Shown here: one piece after another, positions 50,111 through 59,792 of the stretch
How positions within the stretch are numbered: position 1 is the first letter of the stretch
Layout: every line of letters begins with the position of its first letter
DNA from: Alistipes sp.
GTDB taxonomy: Bacteria > Bacteroidota > Bacteroidia > Bacteroidales > Rikenellaceae
Assembly: GCA_017398555.1 (NCBI GenBank)
Contig: JAFQFV010000022.1
Span: forward strand, 1-64,000
Direction: 5' to 3'
Length of the DNA stretch: 64,000 bases
Translations under genes and position numbers: made by a program
The notes under the pieces: model-generated
Database searches by the model: none
Seen by the model: only the letters and a program-made list of their open reading frames with translations
Told to the model about the DNA's origin: nothing

Positions 50111-51253
50111 TTAGAACGCACTACCCACAGAGAAGAGTGGGCCGTGTATAACTTTTCCGTTTACTTTAGCACCAAAACCGTAATCAAAGCGCAGCAGGAC
50201 ATTCTCAAAAGCGGCCCATCTTACACCCAGACCATAGGTCGGCAATGTATGCTGCCACTTAAACTCATCAAAACTGCTAAAACAGTTACCTGCACCACCC
50301 CAAGCAGCAATGCCAATACCTCTCCATATATTTTGACGAAGCTCAGCCTGCAAAGTAACCATATTCCTATCTGTAAATTGACCCTCATAGTAGCCACGCA
50401 TACGATGGCTATCGCCTATCCGAGCATATAGTTGCCAAGGGGTATATTTGGAGCCAAGTAGGGTATATATCTCGCCTGCAAGGGTGGCACCCCTCCATAA
50501 CTTCTGATAGCCCGACACAGAGCCCTCCACACCAAATGAACTATTATTGGTATTTGAAGCTATTGCAGGGCGGATGTATGGTCGAAGGGATAGGTAGATA
50601 CCTTTTTGTGGATTTTGCTTTGAATTTCGTGTATCATACTTAATTATTGCAGAGATTGTTGTGGCAATTACCTCACTCTGTGCTTCAGATGGTAGCAGAG
50701 GTGCTACCGCATCGAACTTCTTACCACATCCCACATAATCAAGTTCAACACAAGGACCTAAATAGAGATTTTTAACCACTCTATAGAGATACTCTACTTG
50801 AGCCGAATAGTGCTGTTTAGTGTAGAGTACGGCACTATTCACTATTGCAGCATTGTACCCAACTCCCCAAAATTTAGTCGGCATAGATGAGGCCGATGCA
50901 GATACCGACAGGGTATGCTTACCGCCTTGAAACGGATTTACATTGCTTACGCCCACGCTATACATACCCCTTATTGATGCCATAAGCGAGGCTGAGATAT
51001 GTGATTTATCACTATTTTTAGTGGTGTAAACGCTCTGCACACCAACTCCTACAGCCAAACTCGTTGCAGGGGTATAGAGAGGAACAACCGTAAAATCGAC
51101 TTTGGGTTTTCGAGGTTTTACAGCCTCCGACATAGGAACATAATTGTAGTAGATGGTATCCCTGCCATCTGATAATGCCTTATACTCCTGCGCCTTAGCT
51201 AAACTACTAACATACAGGAGTATAGATAGTATCGCAAATAGTTTTATCCGCAT
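50111..51253 (-). CDS. Outer-membrane protein, surface antigen D15-like barrel
   Basis: A 380-residue protein with a cleavable signal peptide (MRIKLFAILSILLYVSSLAKAQ). The rest is a beta-barrel: repeated amphipathic strands, a conserved turn RIGDSHRMRGYYEGQFTDRNMVTLQAELRQ (VRGF/Y-type motif 3 of the Omp85/D15 family), and the end PLFSVGSAF with the C-terminal Phe. It lacks POTRA domains, unlike BamA or TamA, so it is a barrel-only member of unknown cargo. Its ATG follows the phosphatase stop with no gap, so it is co-translated with it. Confidence 0.82.
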   Translation of the reverse strand: MRIKLFAILSILLYVSSLAKAQEYKALSDGRDTIYYNYVPMSEAVKPRKPKVDFTVVPLYTPATSLAVGVGVQSVYTTKNSDKSHISASLMASIRGMYSVGVSNVNPFQGGKHTLSVSASASSMPTKFWGVGYNAAIVNSAVLYTKQHYSAQVEYLYRVVKNLYLGPCVELDYVGCGKKFDAVAPLLPSEAQSEVIATTISAIIKYDTRNSKQNPQKGIYLSLRPYIRPAIASNTNNSSFGVEGSVSGYQKLWRGATLAGEIYTLLGSKYTPWQLYARIGDSHRMRGYYEGQFTDRNMVTLQAELRQNIWRGIGIAAWGGAGNCFSSFDEFKWQHTLPTYGLGVRWAAFENVLLRFDYGFGAKVNGKVIHGPLFSVGSAF

Positions 51254-51736
51254 CTATGACCTACAACTCTTCTCCAGAATATCCAGCAGATTACTACATC
51301 CGTTTTCAAGCATATTGAGCACCAGATAGAAGCCCTCCGCACCCTCATAGTATGGGTCAGGGATGTAACTATAATCCGGATAGTCGGTCACAAACTCGAC
51401 CATTCGATGCAGCTTATCGAGATATTTTCGCTCCGGAGCCAGGCGACTTACACGCTCATAGTTGCTATCGTCCATCACGATAATCATATCGAAGTCGTAG
51501 AAATCATCCTCACTCACCGTTCTTGCTCTGTGCGTAAGGTCATATCCACGCTCGGCTGCCGCACGACGCATTCTCGGATCGGGTAGATTACCACGATGAC
51601 CCGGATATGTTCCCGCGGAATCAACCTCTATATACTCTTGCAGTCCGCGCTTGGCCACCATCTGCTCCAATATCCCATTTGCGGCAGGGGAGCGACATAT
51701 ATTTCCGAGGCAGACAAAAAGAACCTTTTGTTTCAT
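51254..51736 (-). CDS. Low-molecular-weight protein-tyrosine phosphatase
   Basis: A 160-residue LMW-PTP. The catalytic loop CLGNICRSPAA (C-x5-R-S, Cys9) lies at the N terminus, and the general acid Asp is in IPDPYYEGAEGF. Family strands SAGTYPGHRGNLPDPRMRRAA and FDMIIVMDDSNYERV are present. It dephosphorylates tyrosine on cytoplasmic proteins, often in polysaccharide regulation. Here it sits between a GH78-like lipoprotein and a D15-like outer-membrane protein, with gaps of three and zero bases. Confidence 0.92.
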   Translation of the reverse strand: MKQKVLFVCLGNICRSPAANGILEQMVAKRGLQEYIEVDSAGTYPGHRGNLPDPRMRRAAAERGYDLTHRARTVSEDDFYDFDMIIVMDDSNYERVSRLAPERKYLDKLHRMVEFVTDYPDYSYIPDPYYEGAEGFYLVLNMLENGCSNLLDILEKSCRS

Positions 51737-51739
51737 ATT

Positions 51740-53980
51740 TTACTCTGCTATAATTGTATATTTCCCCGATGTAAGTGTCAATTGCTGAGCAGTCATTCCA
51801 TTGCAGGTCAGAGCATCATAACCCTGTGGCGCAATAACTTGCGCTGTAGTACCTTGAGGGACAGTTAAGGCAATTGAAAGCTGCGAGCCAACCCTTTCAG
51901 CACGCATATCGATATCTCCGTAGATAGTCGGCACAACACTCTCCACAAACTGCAAAGTTGCAAGATTTGGAGATACACTAAAACGCTTAAACGCAGGCTC
52001 AATAGGGGCAATACCTGCTATATACTGAGAGAGAATAGTAAGTCCACCGCCACTCCACGCGTGGTTGTAAGTGCCATTACCCGACTTGTACTTCATACCT
52101 CTTCCGCCAGTGTACTCCCAGCCCTCCCATAGGGTAGAGTAGTGAGAGGCAACCATCTCGCCGAAACGCTGCTCCATACGTTTTAAAGCGTCCTCATAAT
52201 AACCCATAACACACAGAGCTTCAAGGACATACTTCTCCATATATGGACTTGCATTATAGTACTGAGTAAAGAATTGACGCATTGTCTCATATCGCTCCTT
52301 TGGCACAAATCCCGCCAAAACTGCCATTGCTTGTGCTCTATCATCTGGAACATCTTTGTAAGATGGCGTCTTATAGTGCTGCAGCTCCTCATTCCAATAC
52401 TTCTCATTAAATGAGTAGTACATCTTATCCAAAATCTGTTCCGCCATCATCGCATCGCTATAGTGGCCTGTCAGTCGCGCCATCTGAATAAAGCCCTTCA
52501 GAGCCACCGCATACCAACACTGCTGCAAGACCTCTTTATCAATATTCTTGCCCCAGTCGCCCCAGTACCAGCCACCACGGCGCACCTTGATTAGTCCGCT
52601 ATTTTGGGGTTCCCACACCTCAAATAAATACTTATGCACTCTGTCATATACATCTACAATCGTCTGATTATCAGCTGTTAGCATATAGTATGTATAGAAG
52701 CCATAATAGCCCACACTTGCCAACATTTGACACGGAAGCTCACTCTTATACCATCCTGGAACTGGCGATGCAATAACACCATTTGGTTGCTGCCAGTACA
52801 TCAGCTCAAGAATAGCCTTGCGGGTCAGCAGATGCGCCTTAGAGTCAAATACATATCCAGCCTCACCAAGTTCAACGACAGCATCGCCCCACCACTGAGC
52901 ACGCTCACGGTCTGGGCAGTCCATATAGTTGTCACGCATAGTCACATAGAGCGTTCTCTGCGCCTTCTTCCACAACTCATTGCAGAAGGCGTTATCAGAG
53001 TTAAAAGAGCCCACAAAGTCACTATCATAACCACTCTCGCGATACTTTAACTCAAGCACTTCAACACCCTCTGGCACAGTATACAATACCGTATGACCAT
53101 TTGTCCAAATTGGGGTTTCAAACTCCTGTTCTCCCTCTCGAGCAATATACTGGGTATGAAAACTTCGTGCAACACCAATCCAATAGTCATCTGTGCACAT
53201 AGTAATCAACTCACCACCCTTTGCCTTAAGACGAATGTATGGTGTCACGTGGGCATTATAAGGCAATGCGCACTCAATTACACCATCTTCCTTATATGTT
53301 ACACTCTGATAATCAACAAGTTCTCCCCAACGCCATTGAGGTATAGGTCGCTCAACAAATGCACCCCATTCAGCATCCTTTGCTGCGACCTCTACAGCGT
53401 TATTCCAACCGCTATCATCAAAATCATCTGCCCAAAAATCTATAGCTTTATGAGCATCATAGCCTACATTCGCACCTGCTAAGCGATACTGGCGTGGACC
53501 TTTTGGATTCTCATCTTCAGGCGCCCAAAAAGCATCATATCTGATAGCTTTCCAACTCTTATCGCTGACTACTCGACCCAACTTTGTAGCCAAATCGAAA
53601 CTAATGCCTGGGCAAGCTGACGGCCTATGGCTGAACGAGTTACGACCATAGTACTGCACGAGAACAACGACTCTATTCTTTCCAAATTTCAGATTTGGCA
53701 CCTCGTTCAAAACGTCGCAATAGCTATCTGTCGGATTTGGGCCACGCTTAAGGCCACCATCGCGAACAACAAGCTCGCCATTTACAAAGAGCCAATACTT
53801 GGTATCGGCAGCTATGCGCAACTCTGCACTCTTCGGAGCAAGCAGAACAAACTCTTTTGTAAAGCATTGCCACTCTCCGTCCGCTATTTTATCGACAGTA
53901 GTGATAATAGATGGTTCATTTGAGCATGAACTGCAAAATAGGGCAACCAAAAGTGCAAATACGAAGTGTAGTTTTTTCAT
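51740..53980 (-). CDS. GH78-type alpha-L-rhamnosidase-like lipoprotein
   Basis: A 746-residue exported protein starting MKKLHFVFALLVALFC, with a lipoprotein-like Cys cluster FCSSCS. The N-terminal beta-sandwiches (about 25-300) are followed by an (alpha/alpha)6 barrel with the rhamnosidase motif DCPDRERAQWWGDAVVELG and later HYSTLWEGWEYTGGRGMKYKSGNGTYNHAWSGGG, carrying conserved Asp and Glu. A C-terminal beta domain (about 660-746) closes it. This is the GH78 fold; whether it cuts rhamnose or another deoxy sugar is not shown. First gene of a three-gene minus-strand operon. Confidence 0.82.
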   Translation of the reverse strand: MKKLHFVFALLVALFCSSCSNEPSIITTVDKIADGEWQCFTKEFVLLAPKSAELRIAADTKYWLFVNGELVVRDGGLKRGPNPTDSYCDVLNEVPNLKFGKNRVVVLVQYYGRNSFSHRPSACPGISFDLATKLGRVVSDKSWKAIRYDAFWAPEDENPKGPRQYRLAGANVGYDAHKAIDFWADDFDDSGWNNAVEVAAKDAEWGAFVERPIPQWRWGELVDYQSVTYKEDGVIECALPYNAHVTPYIRLKAKGGELITMCTDDYWIGVARSFHTQYIAREGEQEFETPIWTNGHTVLYTVPEGVEVLELKYRESGYDSDFVGSFNSDNAFCNELWKKAQRTLYVTMRDNYMDCPDRERAQWWGDAVVELGEAGYVFDSKAHLLTRKAILELMYWQQPNGVIASPVPGWYKSELPCQMLASVGYYGFYTYYMLTADNQTIVDVYDRVHKYLFEVWEPQNSGLIKVRRGGWYWGDWGKNIDKEVLQQCWYAVALKGFIQMARLTGHYSDAMMAEQILDKMYYSFNEKYWNEELQHYKTPSYKDVPDDRAQAMAVLAGFVPKERYETMRQFFTQYYNASPYMEKYVLEALCVMGYYEDALKRMEQRFGEMVASHYSTLWEGWEYTGGRGMKYKSGNGTYNHAWSGGGLTILSQYIAGIAPIEPAFKRFSVSPNLATLQFVESVVPTIYGDIDMRAERVGSQLSIALTVPQGTTAQVIAPQGYDALTCNGMTAQQLTLTSGKYTIIAE

Positions 53981-53997
53981 AATAATTGGGTTTTCTA

Positions 53998-54029
53998 CAA
54001 AAATACAACATTTTTCATTATCTCGCCAA
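53998..54029 (-). promoter_or_regulatory. Promoter of the GH78/PTP/D15 operon
   Basis: On the minus strand TATTTTTG (53998-54005) fits TAnnTTTG, with TTG about 20 bases further upstream. The ATG at 53980 follows about ten bases after the predicted start. Confidence 0.6.
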
Positions 54030-54161
54030 TTTTCCCAATGAAATTATTTTTTTAACCATTCATGACCATTTTCATACCGTCGTACCTATGTTTATTGTAT
54101 TTATAAAATGCTTTTTGTATTTCTGCGCGGTTGTAAACACTAAAACTTAATATAAAACACT

Positions 54162-54305
54162 ATGAACAGAAAACAGATCTATTTTGCTCCCGTATTGGAG
54201 AGCTGCAACTACGCTGTAGAGCAGGGATTTGCAATCTCTTCTGCAGAGGGTGGTTTCACACTCGGTGATGACACAAACTTTACTGAGGAGAATGTAAATT
54301 GGTAA
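54162..54305 (+). CDS. 47-residue peptide with acidic, Trp-ending tail
   Basis: A 47-residue open frame, MNRKQIYFAPVLESCNYAVEQ to the end TEENVNW. No signal peptide and no membrane helix. The layout (basic start with an aromatic-Pro segment, a middle Glu-x-GFA-x-S, a Gly/Asp-rich acidic end, terminal Trp) recalls short orphan proteins found before surface lipoprotein genes in Bacteroidales. Codon bias is that of the neighbours (GAG, GTA, TCT), which supports real translation. It starts 29 bases before the next gene and is probably in the same transcript. Function unknown; a leader or small regulatory peptide is possible. Confidence 0.6.
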   Translation: MNRKQIYFAPVLESCNYAVEQGFAISSAEGGFTLGDDTNFTEENVNW

Positions 54306-54334
54306 TCAGGGTTTAATCGTAAAAATTTGGAACA

Positions 54335-56647
54335 ATGAAGAAATTTTGGTCTATTTTTACTGTTGCTCTGGTAGCTTTGAGCGCAGTATCTTGCAGCAAC
54401 AACTTTGATGAGGTTGCTACTATTGAGGGCGAGACTCTCTCATTCAATGTAAACATCGACAACACTCGTACCGCTCTTGAGCAGGTTGAGAATGTTTGGA
54501 AGACTGTATGGGTTGGTAACGAGACTCTCGTTGTATCAGACGGCGAGAAGAGTTACAACTTCACAAACACTACTGAGGATAAGAACAAGTTCTCTTGCGA
54601 GGCTGTAGGTATCCGTTCTCTTATCGGTAAGAATGTGACTGTTGTGTACAACTCTGTAATCAATAGCGCAGAGGGTGCAGCAGGTATGACCCTTGCAGGT
54701 GCAACAAGTAGCTTCAGCGAGACTGAGGCAATCAACATGGTTGCACACAACGCATTTCTCAAGCTCACTTCTGAGGCTGACGTAACTCTTACTGCATCTG
54801 CAGATATCTTTGGTGACGGTACAACTCGCAAGAACAGCATCGTTGTAAAGGGCACAGATGTACTCGTTCCTGTATATGCCGGCGAGGTTACTCTTTCAGC
54901 AACTATTGCAGAGAGCAAGGTTAAGGAGGCTACTCTGACTCTTGCAGATAACAAGATTTACAATCTTGGCACTATCGAGGCTGTTAAGGAGCCTACTCAG
55001 TTTATGGCGTCATTCAACAAGGTAGAATACTTTGCTGAGCCTACAATGACCGGTATGCAGAATATGTTTATGCTCGCTATTGCAGATGCTGCCGGCAACT
55101 CTGCCGCGTTCTATTTCTACAACGAGACAGCATTCCTTAGTGGCGAGTATCCAGTAATCACTATGGATCAGATGGGCACCGTTCCTGCCGCTCTTATCGG
55201 TGGTGAGGATGTATCTACAATCAACTACAACAACGTTGCTTACAATATTGTGGGTGGTGCAGTTCTCATTCAGACTACAATGCCGGATATGGATAATAAC
55301 CTTGTAACCTTCCAGCTCGAGCTTGAGGATGCAAATGGCAATAAGGCTGTTATCGCTCAGAGCGGAGAGTCTCTTATCTCTCCATTTGGCTACACCGGTG
55401 GCGCTGCAACATCACCTCTCTCACTGAAGGATTGGAACTTTACAACTTACGAGGCTACTGTAGATGGCACAACTGTTACTCTTAAGAGTTCTAACACAAC
55501 TGGTGATTTCGTAATGGTTCTCTCTGGTGTTGTTGATGGCAATATCGCTGCTGAAAACAACTTCTATATTGTAGGCGAGAACCTCAGCGGTTACTACTTC
55601 GACTCTCTTGAGGGTCAGTTTGACTTCACAGAGGGTGGTATCTGGTTCGAGAAGATGAGCGGTGAGAACAACTATCAGATTTTCATCAGCCCAATGTATG
55701 AGTGGAAGGTCGGCAACAGATGGCACGTAGATAACGGTCTTGATGTTGGTGTCGGTCTTGATATCATCGTAAACTTCCCAGTAGTTGAGCCTGTAGCTTC
55801 TGAGTATGGCGTTGTAGGTTCATTCCAGGGTTGGGATGTTGCAAATCCGGTTGCAATGGTTATTGAGGATGGTTGGTCTGTAGCTCGTGGTGTTGAGCTC
55901 TACAAGGATGACGAGATTAAGATTGTTAAGGGTAAGACTTGGGATGTAAGCTATGGTCCAAAGGATGCTGCACAGGTACTTACTGTTGATACAGAGCATA
56001 TACTTACTAAGGGTGGTCAGAATGTAAAAGTGGCAAAGAATGGTAAGTTCGACATCTACTTCAATGCTGAGACTGCTAAGTTTAAGTACACTTGCGTAGA
56101 GGAGTACACAAACCTCTCTGTAAATATCACTATTGACAACAAGGCTAACTGGTCTCCGCTCTACATTATCCTCAAGGATGGTGAGACATTGCTTACAGCA
56201 GCAGAGGGTGACCTTGTAACTGACAACAAGTTTGCAGTTTCTGGCGACTATATCGGCAGCAGCCTCTCTTACCAGTTCGTTTCTGGTGACAAGAAGAGCG
56301 ACCCTGCATTTGTAACAATCAGCAGGGGTGGCGCAACCGTAACCCTTGAGGAGAACGTGATTAAGCTCTACTTCCAGCTCGATACAGCCAACGCAAAGCA
56401 GTGGTGGGGTACTACCTCAAAGATTCACGTTTGGAATACAGGTACATCATTCGATACAAGCTGGCCTGGTACAACAATGACTTCAGAGGGTAACTACACA
56501 TGGTCTGTTGTTGTTCCTTCTGAGCTCGTAGGTAAGACTATCAACTACCTTATCCACAACGGTAACGGCTGGCAGTCAAATGATGCAACCGTTACTATCA
56601 AGGCTGAGGGTGTTACAGTTGTTGGTAGCTCTATTAACGTCAAATAA
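54335..56647 (+). CDS. Mosaic lipoprotein: fimbrillin-like, SusE/F-like and CBM26 modules
   Basis: A 770-residue lipoprotein with the lipobox AVSC (Cys20). Residues about 35-225 resemble the Bacteroidales fimbrillin-like fold (NTRTALEQVENVWKTVWVGN and the later ASADIFGDGTTRKN region). A middle module of about 230-485 is not recognised. At about 490-600 lies a SusE/F-type module (YGVVGSFQGWDVANP and VSYGPKDAAQVL). The C-terminal part (about 685-770) is a CBM26-type starch-binding module (IHVWNTGTSFDTSWPGTTM). It should be a surface glycan-binding protein, probably for starch or glycogen, although it is far from the main starch locus. No catalytic domain is present. Confidence 0.75.
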   Translation: MKKFWSIFTVALVALSAVSCSNNFDEVATIEGETLSFNVNIDNTRTALEQVENVWKTVWVGNETLVVSDGEKSYNFTNTTEDKNKFSCEAVGIRSLIGKNVTVVYNSVINSAEGAAGMTLAGATSSFSETEAINMVAHNAFLKLTSEADVTLTASADIFGDGTTRKNSIVVKGTDVLVPVYAGEVTLSATIAESKVKEATLTLADNKIYNLGTIEAVKEPTQFMASFNKVEYFAEPTMTGMQNMFMLAIADAAGNSAAFYFYNETAFLSGEYPVITMDQMGTVPAALIGGEDVSTINYNNVAYNIVGGAVLIQTTMPDMDNNLVTFQLELEDANGNKAVIAQSGESLISPFGYTGGAATSPLSLKDWNFTTYEATVDGTTVTLKSSNTTGDFVMVLSGVVDGNIAAENNFYIVGENLSGYYFDSLEGQFDFTEGGIWFEKMSGENNYQIFISPMYEWKVGNRWHVDNGLDVGVGLDIIVNFPVVEPVASEYGVVGSFQGWDVANPVAMVIEDGWSVARGVELYKDDEIKIVKGKTWDVSYGPKDAAQVLTVDTEHILTKGGQNVKVAKNGKFDIYFNAETAKFKYTCVEEYTNLSVNITIDNKANWSPLYIILKDGETLLTAAEGDLVTDNKFAVSGDYIGSSLSYQFVSGDKKSDPAFVTISRGGATVTLEENVIKLYFQLDTANAKQWWGTTSKIHVWNTGTSFDTSWPGTTMTSEGNYTWSVVVPSELVGKTINYLIHNGNGWQSNDATVTIKAEGVTVVGSSINVK

Positions 56648-56667
56648 TCCACAAAGGATAATCAATT

Positions 56668-56697
56668 AAAGCCACTGAGTTTTCGGTGGCTTTTTTA
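56668..56697 (+). terminator. Terminator of the mosaic lipoprotein gene
   Basis: AAAGCCAC pairs with GTGGC followed by TTTTTTATT. Confidence 0.85.
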
Positions 56698-56714
56698 TTG
56701 CTGCGTATAAAAGA

Positions 56715-56746
56715 ATAAGTCCCGGCAGGCAACTGTCGGGACTTAT
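56715..56746 (-). terminator. Terminator of the phosphoesterase gene
   Basis: ATAAGTCCCG pairs with CGGGACTTAT (10 bp); the minus-strand tail is TTCTTTTAT. It lies just after the stop of the convergent gene. Confidence 0.7.
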
Positions 56747-56766
56747 ATAAACTACCTTATTATATA

Positions 56767-58422
56767 CTACAGCAGCGCTGCAGGGCGAACAAACTCCTGA
56801 GTATAAGTTTGACCCTGTGGGGTAGTGAAGGTAATTGTAATAGGAGAGGTTGCGCTTGAAGTCTTTGCGCGGAACATATTCGCAGAGAGGGCAAGGCGAT
56901 TATCCTTCTTACTCTCCTTTGTCTTTGTAAGCACAGATGGCTTTGCAAAGACAACCTTCGCAGCAAGTGGATCGGAGTGTGTAACCTTCTCCACAGGCAG
57001 CTCTACACCATTCTCAGAGATTGTAATTGTACAACCGCTCTCCCAAGCCCAACAATTTACATATACATAATCCGCATACTGCGGCTGCGAGTAGTCAATC
57101 TGATTGCTCTGCAAACGACAAAGATACTGCAAAGTCTCGCTTGCAGCATACACCTTTGCCACCTCATTCATATCATAGGCACGGAACGGGTATTTGCTGC
57201 CATTCACAGCGCTATACCACTCTTTAGTCAGATTATCACCCTCGAAAGAGCAGAGATAGAAGCCTGCATCTGCACCATCCTCGCCAATATTTAGAGGAGA
57301 GGTATTAGGTGTATTCCACAAATCTCCACCAACAGAAGTGACGTTATACTCCACAATATTCGGATACTGAGGATGCACAAACGACATTGTGCGGTGCGAG
57401 TGACCTGAGAAGATTGTAACCTTCTCAAAATCCTTCAGCAGCTCAATCAGCGGCTCACTTTTGCCCTCGACAAAGCTATATACCTGCTCGCCCTCGACAT
57501 TATATGTAAAGAGCGGAGCATGCATACAAACGACAATCCGCGTACCCTTATCTACAGCTGCCAAATCCTTCGCAAGCCAAGCGAGCTGCGCATCATCGAC
57601 ATAGAGGTCATAATTACGGCTACCTACAACTCCCTTTGCCACCTTCTGTCCCTCCTTAACCTCATTTTTATAGACAATGTTATCGAGCATCACGAAGTGT
57701 ACGCCGCCCTTATCCATAGAGTAGAATGTAGGGCCAAAGACGTTACAGAAACGCTGAATAGCATTGGTATTCGGATTATCTGTAGCGGGCACGGATGGGT
57801 CGTAGTCGTGATTACCGTGCACGCAGTAGAACGGCATAGGGAAGTTGTGGTTAGCAAGATGCTGTGGAACAGACTCGATATCCATACCGGTTGCATACCA
57901 GAAGCGATCCCAAGTAATATCGCCCAATGCTACAGCAAACTTATAACCATCCGCATCTACAGCAGCGCGATTGATTGACGGCATCATAAGCTCACGAAAG
58001 TGAGTAAAATCGTTTCGCTTTGGGTCATTGCAGAAGTGTGTATCTGCCATAAACAGCACAGACAACTTACTGTCATCCACCTTCTTAAGCTTAAAATCGT
58101 GACGCTCAAGCTCCGCAGGCTCTGCTGTAGTTCTTGCCCAGAACGATTGACGCACAGAGTCCATAGCCACAGGCTCATAACCCGATGGGGTAGTGATATA
58201 GACCATACCGTAAGGCTTTGTCGAGGCGATATTATAGACGCCGTTCTCATCAGTGAGCACAATCTGCTCGCCATCAGTCACTGCTACGCCGGCAACAGCC
58301 TTACAGCCACACTTTACAACACCCGTAAGGGTAGTACCCTCGGGCGAATTGATACTCTTACACGCTGTGCTGAGGGATATAATCGCCAGAGCAACAAGCA
58401 GTTGGGTTAGTATTCGTTTCAT
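56767..58422 (-). CDS. Calcineurin-like metallophosphoesterase lipoprotein
   Basis: A 551-residue exported protein with the lipobox STAC (Cys21). An N-terminal beta domain (about 30-105, TLTGVVKCGCKAVAGVAVTDG) of the carboxypeptidase-regulatory type is followed by the dinuclear metal phosphoesterase core: MADTHFCND, ALGDITWDRFW, CVHGNHDYDPS, VCMHAPLF and FSGHSHRTMSF. A C-terminal beta domain (about 425-551) ends it. It acts outside the cytoplasm on a phosphoester; the substrate is unknown. Its stop is convergent with the mosaic lipoprotein, and its start touches the end of the M20 peptidase gene (shared base), so these two are an operon. Confidence 0.87.
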   Translation of the reverse strand: MKRILTQLLVALAIISLSTACKSINSPEGTTLTGVVKCGCKAVAGVAVTDGEQIVLTDENGVYNIASTKPYGMVYITTPSGYEPVAMDSVRQSFWARTTAEPAELERHDFKLKKVDDSKLSVLFMADTHFCNDPKRNDFTHFRELMMPSINRAAVDADGYKFAVALGDITWDRFWYATGMDIESVPQHLANHNFPMPFYCVHGNHDYDPSVPATDNPNTNAIQRFCNVFGPTFYSMDKGGVHFVMLDNIVYKNEVKEGQKVAKGVVGSRNYDLYVDDAQLAWLAKDLAAVDKGTRIVVCMHAPLFTYNVEGEQVYSFVEGKSEPLIELLKDFEKVTIFSGHSHRTMSFVHPQYPNIVEYNVTSVGGDLWNTPNTSPLNIGEDGADAGFYLCSFEGDNLTKEWYSAVNGSKYPFRAYDMNEVAKVYAASETLQYLCRLQSNQIDYSQPQYADYVYVNCWAWESGCTITISENGVELPVEKVTHSDPLAAKVVFAKPSVLTKTKESKKDNRLALSANMFRAKTSSATSPITITFTTPQGQTYTQEFVRPAALL

Positions 58423-59780
58423 TATGCGAAATATTTATAGAATAGAGGTATAGACTTAAGTCCCAAATCGAATTGGTCGAGGCCGTAGCTCTCATTAGGC
58501 GAGTGGATAGCATCCTTTGACAGACCAAAGCCCATCAAGATAGACTTAATACCCAGCACCTGCTCAAAGCAACTGATAACACCAATCGAGCCACCGGAAT
58601 ATACAGGCACAGGACGCTTACCAAAGACCTCGCCAATAGCCTTCTCTGCCGCCTTGTATGCCGCCATATCTGTTGGAGATACATACGGAACACCGCCGTG
58701 CATAGGCTTCACATCGACCTTAACACCCTTTGGAGCAAGGCTCTTGAAATAATCTTTGAAGAGCTTTGTAATCTTATCAGGGGTCTGGTATGGCACAAGG
58801 CGCATAGTAATCTTCGCACTTGCAACAGCCGGGATAATGGTCTTGCTGCCCTCTCCTGTATAACCGCTCCACATGCCGTTAATCTCAAAAGTAGGGCGGA
58901 CACCTACACGCTCAAGAGTTGTGTAACCCTCCTCGCCGTATGTTGCGCCAACGCCAAGTGATGCCTTATATTTACGAGAGCAGAATGGCACACGATTAAG
59001 CGCCTTACGCTCGGCAGCACTCAGTTCACGAACATCGTCATAGAAACCAGGAATAGTAATATGGCCCTCACTATCAACAACTTGCGACAACATCTTTGAG
59101 AGCACCATAGCAGGATTATAGACTGCACCGCCATAGATTCCTGAGTGCAAATCTGCCGCACCATTAGATACCGACACCTCTACGCCTGCAAGACCTCGAA
59201 GACCACAAGTGATAGACGGAGTATCGAGTCCGAGCATAGATGTATCCGATACTAAGATAATGTCAGCCTTAAGTTGTTTCTTGTGAGTTGCGCAGAACTT
59301 GCTAATCTGTGTAGAGCCACTCTCCTCCTCGCCCTCAAGCAGGAATTTTACATTACAAGGCAGCGAATCGGTTGCGCACATAGCCTCAAAAGCCTTGATG
59401 TGCATAAATGACTGACCCTTATCGTCATCAGCACCACGACCATATATTCTACCATCCTTAATTACAGGCTCAAACGGCTCTGTAGTCCACTCATTGAGCG
59501 GCTCCGGTGGCATAACATCGTAGTGACCATAGACCATAACGGTCTTTGCCTTTGGAGAGATAATCTTCTCGCCATAGACAATCGGCGCACCCTCTGTTGC
59601 AATAACCTCAGCACTATCTGCGCCCGCCTTTACAAGGGCAGCAGCCAAGTGTTCAGCGCAACGCTGGCGAGCCTCGGCATACTCGGTTACGGCACTAATC
59701 GAAGGGATACGAAGAAGCTCAAAAAGTTCCTCCAAAAAACGCTCTTTATTAGCGTCAATATACTCTCTTACCTTGTCCAT
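58422..59780 (-). CDS. M20-family dipeptidase
   Basis: A 452-residue metallopeptidase. Metal ligands lie in MVYGHYDVMPPEP (His-x-Asp), IYGRGADDDKGQ (bridging Asp), LLEGEEESGSTQ (Glu-Glu) and a late His. The dimerisation insert (about 190-310) is present. The group is the PepV/CNDP-like aminoacyl-dipeptidases of the cytoplasm. There is no signal peptide. It lies 12 bases after the mutase gene and directly before the phosphoesterase gene. Confidence 0.9.
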   Translation of the reverse strand: MDKVREYIDANKERFLEELFELLRIPSISAVTEYAEARQRCAEHLAAALVKAGADSAEVIATEGAPIVYGEKIISPKAKTVMVYGHYDVMPPEPLNEWTTEPFEPVIKDGRIYGRGADDDKGQSFMHIKAFEAMCATDSLPCNVKFLLEGEEESGSTQISKFCATHKKQLKADIILVSDTSMLGLDTPSITCGLRGLAGVEVSVSNGAADLHSGIYGGAVYNPAMVLSKMLSQVVDSEGHITIPGFYDDVRELSAAERKALNRVPFCSRKYKASLGVGATYGEEGYTTLERVGVRPTFEINGMWSGYTGEGSKTIIPAVASAKITMRLVPYQTPDKITKLFKDYFKSLAPKGVKVDVKPMHGGVPYVSPTDMAAYKAAEKAIGEVFGKRPVPVYSGGSIGVISCFEQVLGIKSILMGFGLSKDAIHSPNESYGLDQFDLGLKSIPLFYKYFA

Positions 59781-59792
59781 TTTTAGTTATAT

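Noticed and set aside
54076-54150. A third copy of the starch operator before the 47-codon gene
   Set aside because: Only short pieces match (for example ACAACCGC on the opposite strand); spacing and the second block are missing.
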